Source: Candidatus Pelagibacter sp. (GTDB taxonomy: Bacteria > Pseudomonadota > Alphaproteobacteria > Pelagibacterales > Pelagibacteraceae). Taken from it: a stretch of DNA of 64,000 nucleotides. Within the stretch, counting starts at the first letter, position 1; the number at the start of each line of letters is the position of its first letter. The position numbers were made by a program, and so were the translations under genes. Below are positions 54,052 through 63,390 of the stretch, piece after piece. Under the pieces are notes generated by a model. The model did no database searches. It had not been told where the DNA came from and saw nothing but the letters and a program-made list of their open reading frames with translations. The DNA lies in contig JAOHNF010000002.1 in assembly GCA_028103285.1 (NCBI GenBank), positions 1 to 64,000 on the forward strand. Direction: 5' to 3'.

Positions 54052-54570
54052 ATACTGCTTTAAGAATTTATCTTTTAGATTTTTTATTTCAGTTTGCAAA
54101 GTAATAGCTATTTCTTTAGGTGATTTTGTAAATTGATTAAAGCTTTCAGCAGAACTTATATCTTTTAAAATAACGTTACTCTTAGGTTTTGTTGCTACTT
54201 TTGTAGTAATTGGCTTCGTAGTACTGGGTTTTTTTTTTACAGTCGATATTACTTTTTGTTTTATAGCTCTGTTTGTTAAAGATATTTTTTTTTTAGCAAT
54301 CGTGCAGAATTCTGATCTTGTTTTTTCAATAAATGATATGCAAGTCTCTTTTTCTTTTCCAGGATTATTTTTTTCAGCATAAGCAATGACATGGCCCAAA
54401 GGAGTTTTTCCTGTTTGTTTCTTTATTCCATAACTTACTGTTGACTGTAATGAAGATTGAAGCAATTTACCACTTGTTGCTCCTCCAGCTGTTGAGCCAA
54501 GCAAGGCCACAGATTCAACGCACCCGTTAAGTAAAAATAATAGTGGTAGAAAAAATAATATTTTTTTCAT
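54037..54570 (-). CDS. Putative lipoprotein, paralogue A
   Basis: 177 residues with a lipobox (LLFLLNGC, Cys17), then VESVALLGSTAGGATSGKLLQSS and the conserved KKQTGKTPLGHVIAYAEKNN. A Cys pair (CISFIEKTRSEFC) follows, then a Lys/Thr/Pro-rich linker (SMTKPIT-like repeats) and a C-terminal helix. I do not recognise a family. It is about 42 residues longer than its tandem paralogue at 54728. Confidence 0.72.
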   Translation of the reverse strand: MKKILFFLPLLFLLNGCVESVALLGSTAGGATSGKLLQSSLQSTVSYGIKKQTGKTPLGHVIAYAEKNNPGKEKETCISFIEKTRSEFCTIAKKKISLTNRAIKQKVISTVKKKPSTTKPITTKVATKPKSNVILKDISSAESFNQFTKSPKEIAITLQTEIKNLKDKFLKQYLFSG

Positions 54571-54727
54571 AATCTAATGATGTATTTTAACTAATTTTTA
54601 AAATTAATCTGATCTATATACATGATTCATTCAATTAACAAAACTAATAGATAATAAAAATATAATATTAAATACAACCTACGCTAGTTGATATTTTAAT
54701 TTTTTTTAGGTTTCCCCTAAAGGTTGA

Positions 54728-55135
54728 TTAATCTAGATATTTAATTTTAGATTTTTTATCGATACTGGATTGTAATGACGAGGAAAAAGCTTTTAAAGAT
54801 TTGTCCTGTTTTTTTATATTTATAATTTTAGCTTTTGTTAGACTAAGTTGTTTTTTTACAATTACACAAACATCTGAATTAGTCTTTTTAACAAATGATA
54901 GACAAGGCTCTTTTTTTTTTTTTCCTAAATTATTTTTTTCAGCATAAGTCATGGCGTGACCTAAAGGTGTTTTTCCTGTTTGTTTCTTTATTCCAAAACT
55001 TGCTACCGAATGTATTGAAGACTGTAACATTTTTCCACTTGATGCACCTCCCGCTGTAGTACCAAGTAAAGCAATAGACTCAGCACATCCGTTTAATAAG
55101 AACGTTATAAATAATAAAGAAAATATTTTCTTCAT
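54728..55135 (-). CDS. Putative lipoprotein, paralogue B
   Basis: 135 residues, clearly duplicated from or with the gene at 54037: lipobox LLNGC, AESIALLGTTAGGASSGKMLQSS, KKQTGKTPLGHAMTYAEKNN and the Cys pair CLSFVKKTNSDVC. The C-terminal half differs and is shorter. Likely attached to the outer or inner membrane facing the periplasm. The 157 bp between the paralogues hold no clear gene. Confidence 0.72.
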   Translation of the reverse strand: MKKIFSLLFITFLLNGCAESIALLGTTAGGASSGKMLQSSIHSVASFGIKKQTGKTPLGHAMTYAEKNNLGKKKKEPCLSFVKKTNSDVCVIVKKQLSLTKAKIINIKKQDKSLKAFSSSLQSSIDKKSKIKYLD

Positions 55136-55267
55136 AGCTTTTAAAATTTATTCCCCCCTCTAATCTTTATTTTTAAAAATGTTATTGTATTTAGTTAGTT
55201 TTAAAAACAACAACTATAATCAAAATGAGTGTATCAAATACAACCGACAATTGTAATTAAAATTTAA

Positions 55268-56215
55268 TCAAAGCGTTCGAATTGGTTTATTTTCTAAGCA
55301 TGCAAGAAGGTTTTCTATCATCTGCAAATAAAATTTGGTGTAATTCTCTGCCGTTACATACCCAATATGGGGTAATAATAGTGCATTAGGAAAGAATCTT
55401 AATTTATGATCTTGTGGCAAAGGTTCTTTATCATAGACGTCTAAGCCTGCGCCTGCAATCTCATCATTATCTAAAGCTTCAATTAAATCTGCTTCATTAA
55501 TAATTGGTCCTCTAGATGTATTTATTAAAAAAGACGATTTTTTCATTATTCCAAATTCTTTTTTTGAAATTAAATTTTTATATTTGTCTCCCATTACTAA
55601 GTGTATCGAAATGATATCAGCTGTATTTAATAGGTCCTCTTTGCTCATTGGCAATACTCCAATTTCATTTGCATTAGATAGATTAAGATTTTCGCTCCAG
55701 GCGCAAACTTCCATACCAAATGCTTTTGCTACTTTTGCTACTTGAGTACCAATTTTTCCAAGGCCTATTAAACCTAAAAGTTTACCTTTTAACTCCAATC
55801 CAATGGTTGTTTGCCAATAACCTTGAAACATATTATCAGTTTCCTGTTTAATATTTCTCAATAAACCTAAAATTAAAAGCCAAGTAATTTCTGCCGCTGG
55901 ATTAGGGTTTATCTCTGTTCCACAAACAATTATTTTATTTTTTTTAGTTGTTTCTAAATCAATAGAATTATTTCTCATACCTGAGGTCATTATGTACTTT
56001 AACTTAGGTAGAGAGTTTATAAGTGATTTTGTAATTGGTGTTCGTTCTCTCATTATAAAAAGGGTTTCAAATTCCTCTAAAGCAATAATTGCTTCGTTCT
56101 CGTTTAAAAAAGGTTCTTTAAAGATTTTGAAATCAAATTTTTCTTTATATTTTTCAATTTCAACAATTTGTTGGAATACATCTTGATAGTCATCTAAAAC
56201 AGCAATTTTAATCAT
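55268..56215 (-). CDS. D-2-hydroxyacid dehydrogenase family protein
   Basis: 315 residues. The NAD-binding motif GLIGLGKIGTQVAKVAKAFGMEV (about residues 146-168), the catalytic Arg region NTSRGPIINEADLIEAL and LLPHIGYVTAEN with the active His fit the family (phosphoglycerate-dehydrogenase-like). Its substrate is unknown. It overlaps the EamA reading frame by 8 bases and shares a unit with a DadA-like oxidase, hinting at 2-oxoacid metabolism. Confidence 0.88.
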   Translation of the reverse strand: MIKIAVLDDYQDVFQQIVEIEKYKEKFDFKIFKEPFLNENEAIIALEEFETLFIMRERTPITKSLINSLPKLKYIMTSGMRNNSIDLETTKKNKIIVCGTEINPNPAAEITWLLILGLLRNIKQETDNMFQGYWQTTIGLELKGKLLGLIGLGKIGTQVAKVAKAFGMEVCAWSENLNLSNANEIGVLPMSKEDLLNTADIISIHLVMGDKYKNLISKKEFGIMKKSSFLINTSRGPIINEADLIEALDNDEIAGAGLDVYDKEPLPQDHKLRFFPNALLLPHIGYVTAENYTKFYLQMIENLLACLENKPIRTL

Positions 56216-57100
56216 TAATTTTTTTATTTGATAAATAAATACCTGATACTATAAAAGCCGCTCCAACAAAATGATATATTTCAAATTTTTCTTTAAAAAT
56301 AATTATTGCCATAACTGCACTGAATAAAGGCATTAATTGAATAAACATAGAAGCTCTGTTTGGTCCGATTATCTCTACTCCTTTTTGCCAGCAATAATAA
56401 GCTGCTATAGCTGGAAAAACTACTACATAAAAAAGAATTATAAAAAATGCTTTGTTAAAATTTACTTCTAAGCCAATAGACCTCTCATAAAATAATTGTG
56501 GAATTAAAAAAAGTAATCCGGCTGAAACCATTAATTGTATTAGAGTAAATTGAGAAAATTTAAATTTATTTTTTTTAACAAAGTTGAATATAAGGCCCAT
56601 GTAATTACACAAACCAACATCCATAAGTCACCTTTATTAAAATTAAGAGTAATTATTTTTTGAATATTTCCATTAGAAATAATTGATCCAATTCCTATAA
56701 TTGATAAAAATAAACCAGATAATTGAAAAATATTTGTTTTCTCAATATTCATAAATGATGAGAGCACAATTGTTGCTGCTGGGATTGCTGCAAGTACTAA
56801 AACAGCGTTTATTACTTGTGTATGATTAAGAGCAAAATAAACTACCGAGTTAAATGTGCTTATTGTTATTATTCCCATAAAACTAATTACAAGCCAGTTT
56901 TTTTTTATACTAGGTAAATTGTTATAAATTTCTTTATAAGTAAAAGGCATTAAAATTAACCAAACTGACAACCATCTTAGTACATTCAAAGTTAATGGAG
57001 GAATTTCAAATAAAGTTGCAAATTTTCCTACAATAAAATTACCCGCCCAAAATAATATGGAAAAGGTTAATAATAAATATGCTAAATGTTTTTTTGACAA
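56208..57100 (-). pseudogene. EamA/DMT transporter with frameshift at an A8 run
   Basis: The N-terminal part (57100 to about 56570, MSKKHLAYLLLTFSILFWAGNFIVGKF) and the C-terminal part (to 56208, FTLIQLMVSAGLLFLIPQ to SGIYLSNKK) are one EamA transporter in two frames. The switch falls at eight A on the minus strand (56569-56576). One more A would rejoin LLKK to the NKFKFSQF segment. It may be a true mutation, a sequencing error, or slippage at the A run. Everything else looks intact. Confidence 0.8.
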
Positions 57101-57107
57101 TTAATTC

Positions 57108-58367
57108 CTAATTAAATCTTTTTGAGCTATAAGGAGATAAATCTAAATTAGTTTTCTCTTCTGCTACTATCCTGGAAACAATCTTGCCTGTTACCGCACC
57201 CAGTGTCCAGCCTAAATGATGATGACCAAACGCATAAATAATATTTTTATTTTTTAAAGAAGGTCCTATTATAGGTAAAAAATCTGGTAATGTTGGTCTA
57301 AAACCTAACCATTCATCTGCATGCTGCCCTAATTGAGGCAGTAGTTCCTTGGCGCTTTTTATAAGATATTCAATTCTTTTTTTTGAAGGAGGGTTCTTTA
57401 ACCCGCCTAACTCAACAGTTCCAACTGCTCTTAATCCTTGATTCATTGGTGTCATGCCAAAACCTCTATCATAAAATATAACCGGTCTTTTAATTAGTTT
57501 GTCTTTATTCTTAAAGTGAACATGGTAACCACGCTCGGTATCTAATGGAATATTTTCACCAAGTTGATCTGTTAATTTTTTAGAAAAAGCACCTGATGCT
57601 ATAACAGTTTTTTCAAACTTATATTTATTACTTTCTGTTTTAATAACTGTTTCATTGAAGTTAATTTGTTCAATATTTGTAACATTGGTTTGAATGAACT
57701 TTCCACCCTTATCTAAAAAAAGTTTAAATATCTTTTTAAGTATTCCATGAGGGTCTCTTGCATGCATGGCGCTTTCAAAAATAACACCAGCATCAAAAAT
57801 AGGGTTTAAATTAGGTTCTAATTCTAAAACTTGTTTTTGAGTTAATAACTTTTGTTCTATACCTAAATCATTCCTTACTTTAATTTCTAACTTTCTGCTC
57901 TTTAAGCTTTTATTGGTCCAAACATATATAATACCTTTTTTTTCAACTAAGCCACTGGTGTCTATTTCTTGAAAAATTTCTTCGTATGCATTATTTGATA
58001 AACTTAAAATTTGATGCATGTATTTTGCGGTGTGCAACATTGATTTTTGATTACAATTTTTAAAGTAATGAAAAAACCAATTATACATTTTTGGAATATA
58101 GTTCCATTTTAATGCTAATGGTCCATGAGAACTTAAAAGCATTTTTGGAACATCGTATAAAACATCGGGACGATTAAATTGTAAAACAGCGTATGGTGAA
58201 AAATGACCTGCATTACCATAGGAGGCTGCTTTAAATTCTAGTGATAAAGGATCATGTCGATCAAAGATTGTAACTGGTATTCCTTTTTTAATTAGTTGAA
58301 ATCCCGTACAAATTCCTTGAATACCTGCACCTATGATTCCAACAGATTTACATTTATAATTATTCAT
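57108..58367 (-). CDS. DadA-like FAD-dependent D-amino-acid dehydrogenase
   Basis: 419 residues. SVGIIGAGIQGICTGFQLIKKGIPVTIFDR is the FAD motif, PLSLEFKAASYGNAGHFSPY follows as in DadA, and GLRAVGTVELGG plus YAFGHHHLGWTLGAVTGKIVSRIV at the end are diagnostic. It would deaminate a D-amino acid (or a similar compound such as hydroxyproline) to a 2-oxoacid. It starts the DadA-EamA-hydroxyacid dehydrogenase unit. Confidence 0.88.
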   Translation of the reverse strand: MNNYKCKSVGIIGAGIQGICTGFQLIKKGIPVTIFDRHDPLSLEFKAASYGNAGHFSPYAVLQFNRPDVLYDVPKMLLSSHGPLALKWNYIPKMYNWFFHYFKNCNQKSMLHTAKYMHQILSLSNNAYEEIFQEIDTSGLVEKKGIIYVWTNKSLKSRKLEIKVRNDLGIEQKLLTQKQVLELEPNLNPIFDAGVIFESAMHARDPHGILKKIFKLFLDKGGKFIQTNVTNIEQINFNETVIKTESNKYKFEKTVIASGAFSKKLTDQLGENIPLDTERGYHVHFKNKDKLIKRPVIFYDRGFGMTPMNQGLRAVGTVELGGLKNPPSKKRIEYLIKSAKELLPQLGQHADEWLGFRPTLPDFLPIIGPSLKNKNIIYAFGHHHLGWTLGAVTGKIVSRIVAEEKTNLDLSPYSSKRFN

Positions 58368-58412
58368 GTCGGAATTATATTGTACTCTTTTAATAAATAG
58401 TAGTGCGGTAGA

Positions 58413-58868
58413 TTAGGCTGTGGCTTCTTTATTAACTATATTAGGTCTGTCTTCTGTTTCGGAAGTTTCTTTTTTATCTTTTTTCTTAAATAAGAAATCT
58501 CCAGTTAATTTAGATTTGGAGCTATTTGTTTTTTTAATATAACCATCAATATCTGCACCATTTTCAGTTTTAAGATTGTTACCGAACTCAACATCTCCTT
58601 TTACTGTTCCAGTAGCGCCTATAGTTATTTCTTGCGCTGAAACTTTACCATCTAAATGTCCATGTATTTCAACCATATCTGCTTCGATGGTTCCTGTAAT
58701 TGAGCCTGTCTCTCTAATGATTAATTCTTTTGAAAAAACCGGACCTTTGATTAATCCAGCCACATCAATTGCTCCAGAGCTATTGATTGTGCCTTCTATA
58801 CTTACTGTTTCACTAATAAGTGATCTTTCTGAATCTTTTATTTTTGTTTTTTTATCACCAAACATCAT
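58413..58868 (-). CDS. Bactofilin
   Basis: 151 residues. The central domain (residues about 20-105) holds short beta-helix repeats with alternating GxI/GxV turns: VEGTINSSGAIDVAGLIKG, IRETGSITGTIEADMVEIHGHLDGKVSAQEITIGATGTVKGDV. Polar, unstructured ends flank it. This is the polymer-forming bactofilin fold (CcmA-like), which forms cytoskeletal filaments linked to cell shape, fitting its place beside rodA, mrdA and mreBCD. Confidence 0.92.
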   Translation of the reverse strand: MMFGDKKTKIKDSERSLISETVSIEGTINSSGAIDVAGLIKGPVFSKELIIRETGSITGTIEADMVEIHGHLDGKVSAQEITIGATGTVKGDVEFGNNLKTENGADIDGYIKKTNSSKSKLTGDFLFKKKDKKETSETEDRPNIVNKEATA

Positions 58869-58946
58869 ATTTTTATAAATTAATCATCTTTTTTCAAATT
58901 AAACAAGTGATTTTTTAATAAAAAAAAGATTAATTTGGGTTTTTTT

Positions 58947-60071
58947 TTAATTAACTGGAGAGTCTTTATAAATCTTACAAGACATAACGATACCTAGACC
59001 AAACATGATCGCCATCATTGAGGACCCTCCATATGACATAATTGGTAGAGGTGAACCTACAATGGGTAGTAACCCAAGTACCATCATCATATTTACAACT
59101 ACATAAATAAAGAAAGCTGTAGCAAAACTATAACAGTATAGTTTACCGAATGAACTACGTGTTATATTCCCAATTATTACTATTCTTGAAACAATTAGAG
59201 CGTAAAGAAGTAAGATAAATAACGAACCAAAGAATCCAAACTCCTCTGAGAACAAAGTAAAGATAAAGTCTGTATGTTTTTCTGGTAAATAATCGAGATA
59301 ACTTTGAGAGCCATTTAAAAACCCTTTACCAAACAATCCACCTGAACCGATTGCTATTTTAGATTGAATAATTTGATAACCGGCTCCCAATGGATCTCTT
59401 TCTGGATTAAGGAAAGTTAATATTCTTGATTTTTGATAAGGTTTTAACAAAGATATTGCAACGGGTAGTAAAGCTAAAAATAATATTGAACTATAAGCAA
59501 AAAATTTAATCCTTACTCCAGCTAACCAAGCTACTACTATTCCACCAGAAGCAATTAGTATTGAAGTGCCTAAGTCTGGCTGTGTTGCTACTAATATTAC
59601 AGGGACAATTAAAGCAACTATGGGAATATATAAATACCTAAGATTATTCATATTCTCTATAGATACTCGATGATAATATTTTGCTAAAAATAAAATTAAG
59701 CCTACTTTCATCAATTCTGATGGTTGCAAATTCATAAAGTATAGATCTAACCATCTCTTCGATCCGGAAGAAGTAAGTCCAAAATATTTTACTCCTATCA
59801 ATAATAAAAAGAATAAAATGTAAATTAGATAGCTTTGGTCATGCCAAAATCTAACTTGAACTAACGATATAAAAAAAAATAAACCAAAAAAAACAAAAAA
59901 ACGCAGTATGTGACTATTGGTATGATATTTAAATTCTCCACCATCAGTTGAATACATAGCAAACATACTTATTATTCCCAGAATTAGAATTGAAAAAACT
60001 AAAATATAATCAAAAGAAAGAATCTTATCTCTTAGTCCTAGTGAAGAGTGAATAGATCTAGGTTGTAACAT
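58947..60071 (-). CDS. rodA: Rod-shape-determining SEDS protein RodA
   Basis: 374 residues with about ten membrane helices. SEDS signatures include LDLYFMNLQPSELMKVGLILFLAKYY, TQPDLGTSILIASGG, FTLFSEEFGFFGSLFIL and PLPIMSYGGSSMMAIMFGLGIVMS. It polymerises glycan strands of peptidoglycan with PBP2. Its start shares one base with the mrdA stop. Confidence 0.96.
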   Translation of the reverse strand: MLQPRSIHSSLGLRDKILSFDYILVFSILILGIISMFAMYSTDGGEFKYHTNSHILRFFVFFGLFFFISLVQVRFWHDQSYLIYILFFLLLIGVKYFGLTSSGSKRWLDLYFMNLQPSELMKVGLILFLAKYYHRVSIENMNNLRYLYIPIVALIVPVILVATQPDLGTSILIASGGIVVAWLAGVRIKFFAYSSILFLALLPVAISLLKPYQKSRILTFLNPERDPLGAGYQIIQSKIAIGSGGLFGKGFLNGSQSYLDYLPEKHTDFIFTLFSEEFGFFGSLFILLLYALIVSRIVIIGNITRSSFGKLYCYSFATAFFIYVVVNMMMVLGLLPIVGSPLPIMSYGGSSMMAIMFGLGIVMSCKIYKDSPVN

Positions 60072-62005
60072 TAAATTGAATCCCTTTTTGAGTAATTTAT
60101 TTCTTTTCTTAAATCGTGTCTTTCAAGAACTTTTTTAATTATTTTTTTTGCTATAGGTGCTGCAGCACTTCCTCCTGAACCACCATGTTCTACAACAACA
60201 CTTATTGCGTATTTAGGGTCATTGTAAGGTGCGAAAGCTATAAATAGGGCATGGTCTCTGTCTTTGTAATTAAGATCGATTTGTTTAACTTCAGCTATAC
60301 GTTGCTCTTCCGTGAATCTTTTAATTTGAGAAGAGCCTGTTTTACCTGCAAATGTAAATTTCGGATTCTCCATCCTGTGTCTATATGAAGTTCCCCCTGG
60401 TTCATTAGATGATGAAAACATTGCATCTTTAATGATTTTTATATTTTTTTGGTCTTTAAATAGTGGTTTTAATTCAAAGTTTTTTAATAATAAATCTTCA
60501 GGAATCGGCTTATTAGGATTTTCATTTTTATATTTAATGTAATCTTTTAAATTGTTATCATTTTTATCAAAAATAATTCTTGGCTTGATTTTAAATCCAC
60601 CGTTAGCAATTTGTGCCGTCATTAAACATAATTGAATTGGTGTGCTTTGAAAATAACCTTGTCCTATACCTGAGTGTAAAGTTTCACCTATATACCAGTT
60701 TTGACCAATAAATTTTTTCTTCCATTTCGTATTTGGAACAACACCTGATTTTTCTTCAACAAAGTCAGAAAGAACTTGTTTTCCAAGGCCAAATTTTTTA
60801 GCTGTTTCAGATATACGATCTACTCCAAGTTTTCTAGCAATTTCATAAAAATAAACATCGCACGATCTTTGAATACCTTTTCTTAAGTTTACTATTCCGT
60901 GTCCTTTTTTTTCCCAACAGTGAAATTTTTCCCCGTGTAGTTCTATTTTTCCCTTGCATCTAAAATTATCTAAAGGTGTAATTATTTTGTTTTCTAATGC
61001 ACTTAGTGCTACTAAAGTTTTAATCGTTGAACCTGGTGGATAAAGTCCAGACATAGCTTTATTTGTAAGAGGTTTTTTTCCATCTTTTATTAGGCTATTC
61101 CAGTAATTTCTATCTAAACCATGAACAAATGCATTAGGTTTAAATGTAGGTGCAGATACTAAGGAAACAATATCTCCATTATAGACGTCCATAACACATA
61201 TAGCAGCAGCTTTTCCTTTTAAAAGTTCGTTGGCATATTTTTGAATTTCATAATCTAAAGTAGTTTTAAAACTTGTTCCTGATTGACCTTCATTGATTTG
61301 GATTTCTTTAATTCTTTTACCAAAAGCATTAACTTCGTATCTTTGAAAACCTACTTTTCCAATTATTTTTTCATCTAATTTCCTCTCCAATCCAGTTTTA
61401 CCAACAGTCATTCCGGGAACAGATACTTCTTTCAAATACTTTCGTGTTTTAAGATCTTTGGCACTAATTTGTGATACGTAACCTAAAATGTGTGCCGAAG
61501 AGTTGTCGGGGTATGTTCTAGCTACTGAAACAATAGGTTCCACTCCATTTAATTCATGTAAAAATAAATTTATTTTTGAAAACTCAGACCAATTTAAATT
61601 ATCAGATACAATAATAGGTTCCCAAGGTTTCTGTTTTTTTATTGATCTCTTTAAATATGCTATTTTTTTATCAGTAATATTTAAAATAGTTTTTAATCTT
61701 ACAAATAATTCATTTAAATTTTTAGAATTTTCAGGCACTAAGTGCAATTGATACAATGGCTCATTGGAGGCTAGTTCTTTATCAAAAAAATCTCTTATTA
61801 CACCTCGTTCTGGTGCTAACTTCCATTCTCTAAACCTATTTTTATCAGATAATGATTTATATTTTGTAGCCTGATTTATTTGAAGTGATATCAATCTTCC
61901 TACCACGCCAACCAAGACCACTACTTTAGCTGCGGATAATAAAAACATTCTTCGTCCAATTAATTTTGATTTAATAACAGTATTGCCTGATCCAAGATTA
62001 AGCAT
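60071..62005 (-). CDS. mrdA: Penicillin-binding protein 2
   Basis: 644 residues from the ATG at 62005 (MLNLGSGNTVIKSK), which overlaps mreD by 8 bases; the longer frame adds unlike residues inside mreD. One membrane helix (FLLSAAKVVVLVGVVGRLI) is followed by the pedestal domain (ERGVIRDFFDKELASN), and the transpeptidase site has STIK (Ser326, Lys329), SCD near residue 374 and KTGS. It cross-links peptidoglycan in the elongasome with RodA. Confidence 0.95.
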   Translation of the reverse strand: MLNLGSGNTVIKSKLIGRRMFLLSAAKVVVLVGVVGRLISLQINQATKYKSLSDKNRFREWKLAPERGVIRDFFDKELASNEPLYQLHLVPENSKNLNELFVRLKTILNITDKKIAYLKRSIKKQKPWEPIIVSDNLNWSEFSKINLFLHELNGVEPIVSVARTYPDNSSAHILGYVSQISAKDLKTRKYLKEVSVPGMTVGKTGLERKLDEKIIGKVGFQRYEVNAFGKRIKEIQINEGQSGTSFKTTLDYEIQKYANELLKGKAAAICVMDVYNGDIVSLVSAPTFKPNAFVHGLDRNYWNSLIKDGKKPLTNKAMSGLYPPGSTIKTLVALSALENKIITPLDNFRCKGKIELHGEKFHCWEKKGHGIVNLRKGIQRSCDVYFYEIARKLGVDRISETAKKFGLGKQVLSDFVEEKSGVVPNTKWKKKFIGQNWYIGETLHSGIGQGYFQSTPIQLCLMTAQIANGGFKIKPRIIFDKNDNNLKDYIKYKNENPNKPIPEDLLLKNFELKPLFKDQKNIKIIKDAMFSSSNEPGGTSYRHRMENPKFTFAGKTGSSQIKRFTEEQRIAEVKQIDLNYKDRDHALFIAFAPYNDPKYAISVVVEHGGSGGSAAAPIAKKIIKKVLERHDLRKEINYSKRDSI

Positions 62006-62510
62006 CTTGGCCACCAATAAAATTTGTTTGATAAATGTTAAATAACAACCAGAAAACTGGAAATAAAAATAATGTGAAGAAAGTATTATATGCAATTTGA
62101 GTGTACGAAATTATTACATCGGAAAAGTTATTTAAAAGAGAAAAAAATAATAAGTTAGCAAATATTAAAGCAATAAAGAAAGTAAACCAATCTGATGCAA
62201 TTGTAGTATTAACACTTTTATTTCTTATATAGTTTGAAAAGAAACAAACTACTAAGTATGATAATGAACTAATTCCTAGAGGAAAACCCATAACAACATC
62301 ATTTATAACTCCTGTTAAAAAAATATGACCGGTACCTAATACGGAAGGTCTTTTTAAAATCCAAAAATAAATAATGATAATTGGTAAATTAAATGTAAAA
62401 ATTTCAAATGTTTTTTCAAAACTCGTATCTGCTTCACTAATTGAAAAATAATATAACATGAATAAAGGGCCTAAATTATAAAATCTATTTAATAAATTAA
62501 GTTTAGACAT
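61998..62510 (-). CDS. mreD: Rod-shape-determining protein MreD
   Basis: 170 residues with five or six membrane helices; the motif FLTGVINDVVMGFPLGISSLSYLVVCF is typical of MreD. It links MreC to the elongasome membrane complex. It shares one base with the mreC stop region. Confidence 0.92.
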   Translation of the reverse strand: MSKLNLLNRFYNLGPLFMLYYFSISEADTSFEKTFEIFTFNLPIIIIYFWILKRPSVLGTGHIFLTGVINDVVMGFPLGISSLSYLVVCFFSNYIRNKSVNTTIASDWFTFFIALIFANLLFFSLLNNFSDVIISYTQIAYNTFFTLFLFPVFWLLFNIYQTNFIGGQDA

Positions 62511-63373
62511 TAAAACTTTTCTTTATTTTGACGTTTTAGACTGACCGTAACAAAAGATAATTGATTAGGGTCAACAAATAATTTTACATCTTTGGAGTAT
62601 TTTCCAGCTTCAAATATTGTTTTTCCAATTGGTGTGCCTGGTGTAAAAATACCGTCTTTTCCTGATGCATAAATATTTACTTCTTTTTTAAATTCATATC
62701 CCTCTGGTAAATATTCTAATTTTGGATTTTTACTTCCACTTCCAGACAAGATTGCTTGCGAGCTATCTGAGCCCAAGGATACTGGAATTCTACTGTTTAA
62801 GTCGTTTAATAGTAAAACTCGTGAAGATAAAAAGTTTGTTTCAACAATTCTTCCAATTAAATAATTATTTTGAGTTACGGGCATTCCTTTTTTAATTCTA
62901 GACTTGGTGCCTTTATTAATAATTATAGATTTTAAAAAAGGGCTATTTTTATCAACTAAAACTTTAGCAAGAACGATATGTTTTGGATCATTTATTATAT
63001 TTTCAGCATCTAAAACTTTTCTTAAATTTTTATTCTCATTGGTTAAATATTCAATATTTAAATCGAGTGATTTATAATTTTCTATAACTAATTGAAGTTT
63101 CTCGTTTTCTTTTTTTAAATTAAAATGTCTAATTGTACTTTTGCTTGCATTTGGCAAAATTCTTGCCGGACTTGAAGCAATATATGACACTCTAAAAACT
63201 AAATCGTTAACTATATTTCTTGCTGTTTTAATTGCTGTAAAACCATATACATCAAGAAAAAATATGGATAGTGCTAAAATTGTTAACGATAAAATTGAAA
63301 ATTTATGTGCTCCTCCTCTTTGTAAAAGAGCAGAACGAAAAGCTATACTGATATCATCTCTATTTACTGGCAT
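62510..63373 (-). CDS. mreC: Rod-shape-determining protein MreC
   Basis: 287 residues: a short cytoplasmic end, one membrane helix (ILSLTILALSIFFLDVYGF), a coiled coil (about residues 77-115) and beta domains with VLVDKNSPFLKSIIINKGTKSRIKKGMPV and GRIVETNFLSSRVLLLNDLNSRIPV. It is a periplasmic scaffold of the elongasome. It starts 17 bp after mreB. Confidence 0.95.
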   Translation of the reverse strand: MPVNRDDISIAFRSALLQRGGAHKFSILSLTILALSIFFLDVYGFTAIKTARNIVNDLVFRVSYIASSPARILPNASKSTIRHFNLKKENEKLQLVIENYKSLDLNIEYLTNENKNLRKVLDAENIINDPKHIVLAKVLVDKNSPFLKSIIINKGTKSRIKKGMPVTQNNYLIGRIVETNFLSSRVLLLNDLNSRIPVSLGSDSSQAILSGSGSKNPKLEYLPEGYEFKKEVNIYASGKDGIFTPGTPIGKTIFEAGKYSKDVKLFVDPNQLSFVTVSLKRQNKEKF

Positions 63374-63390
63374 TTATCCGGTGATATAAA

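Noticed and set aside
54695..54735. Possible terminator between the lipoprotein genes
   Set aside because: TTTAGG/CCTAAA gives only 6 bp and on the minus strand is followed by A rather than T, so it lacks the terminator signature.
62006..62095. Extended N-terminus of PBP2
   Set aside because: The extra 30 residues overlap mreD and do not resemble the PBP2 start; the ATG at 62005 is the natural choice.
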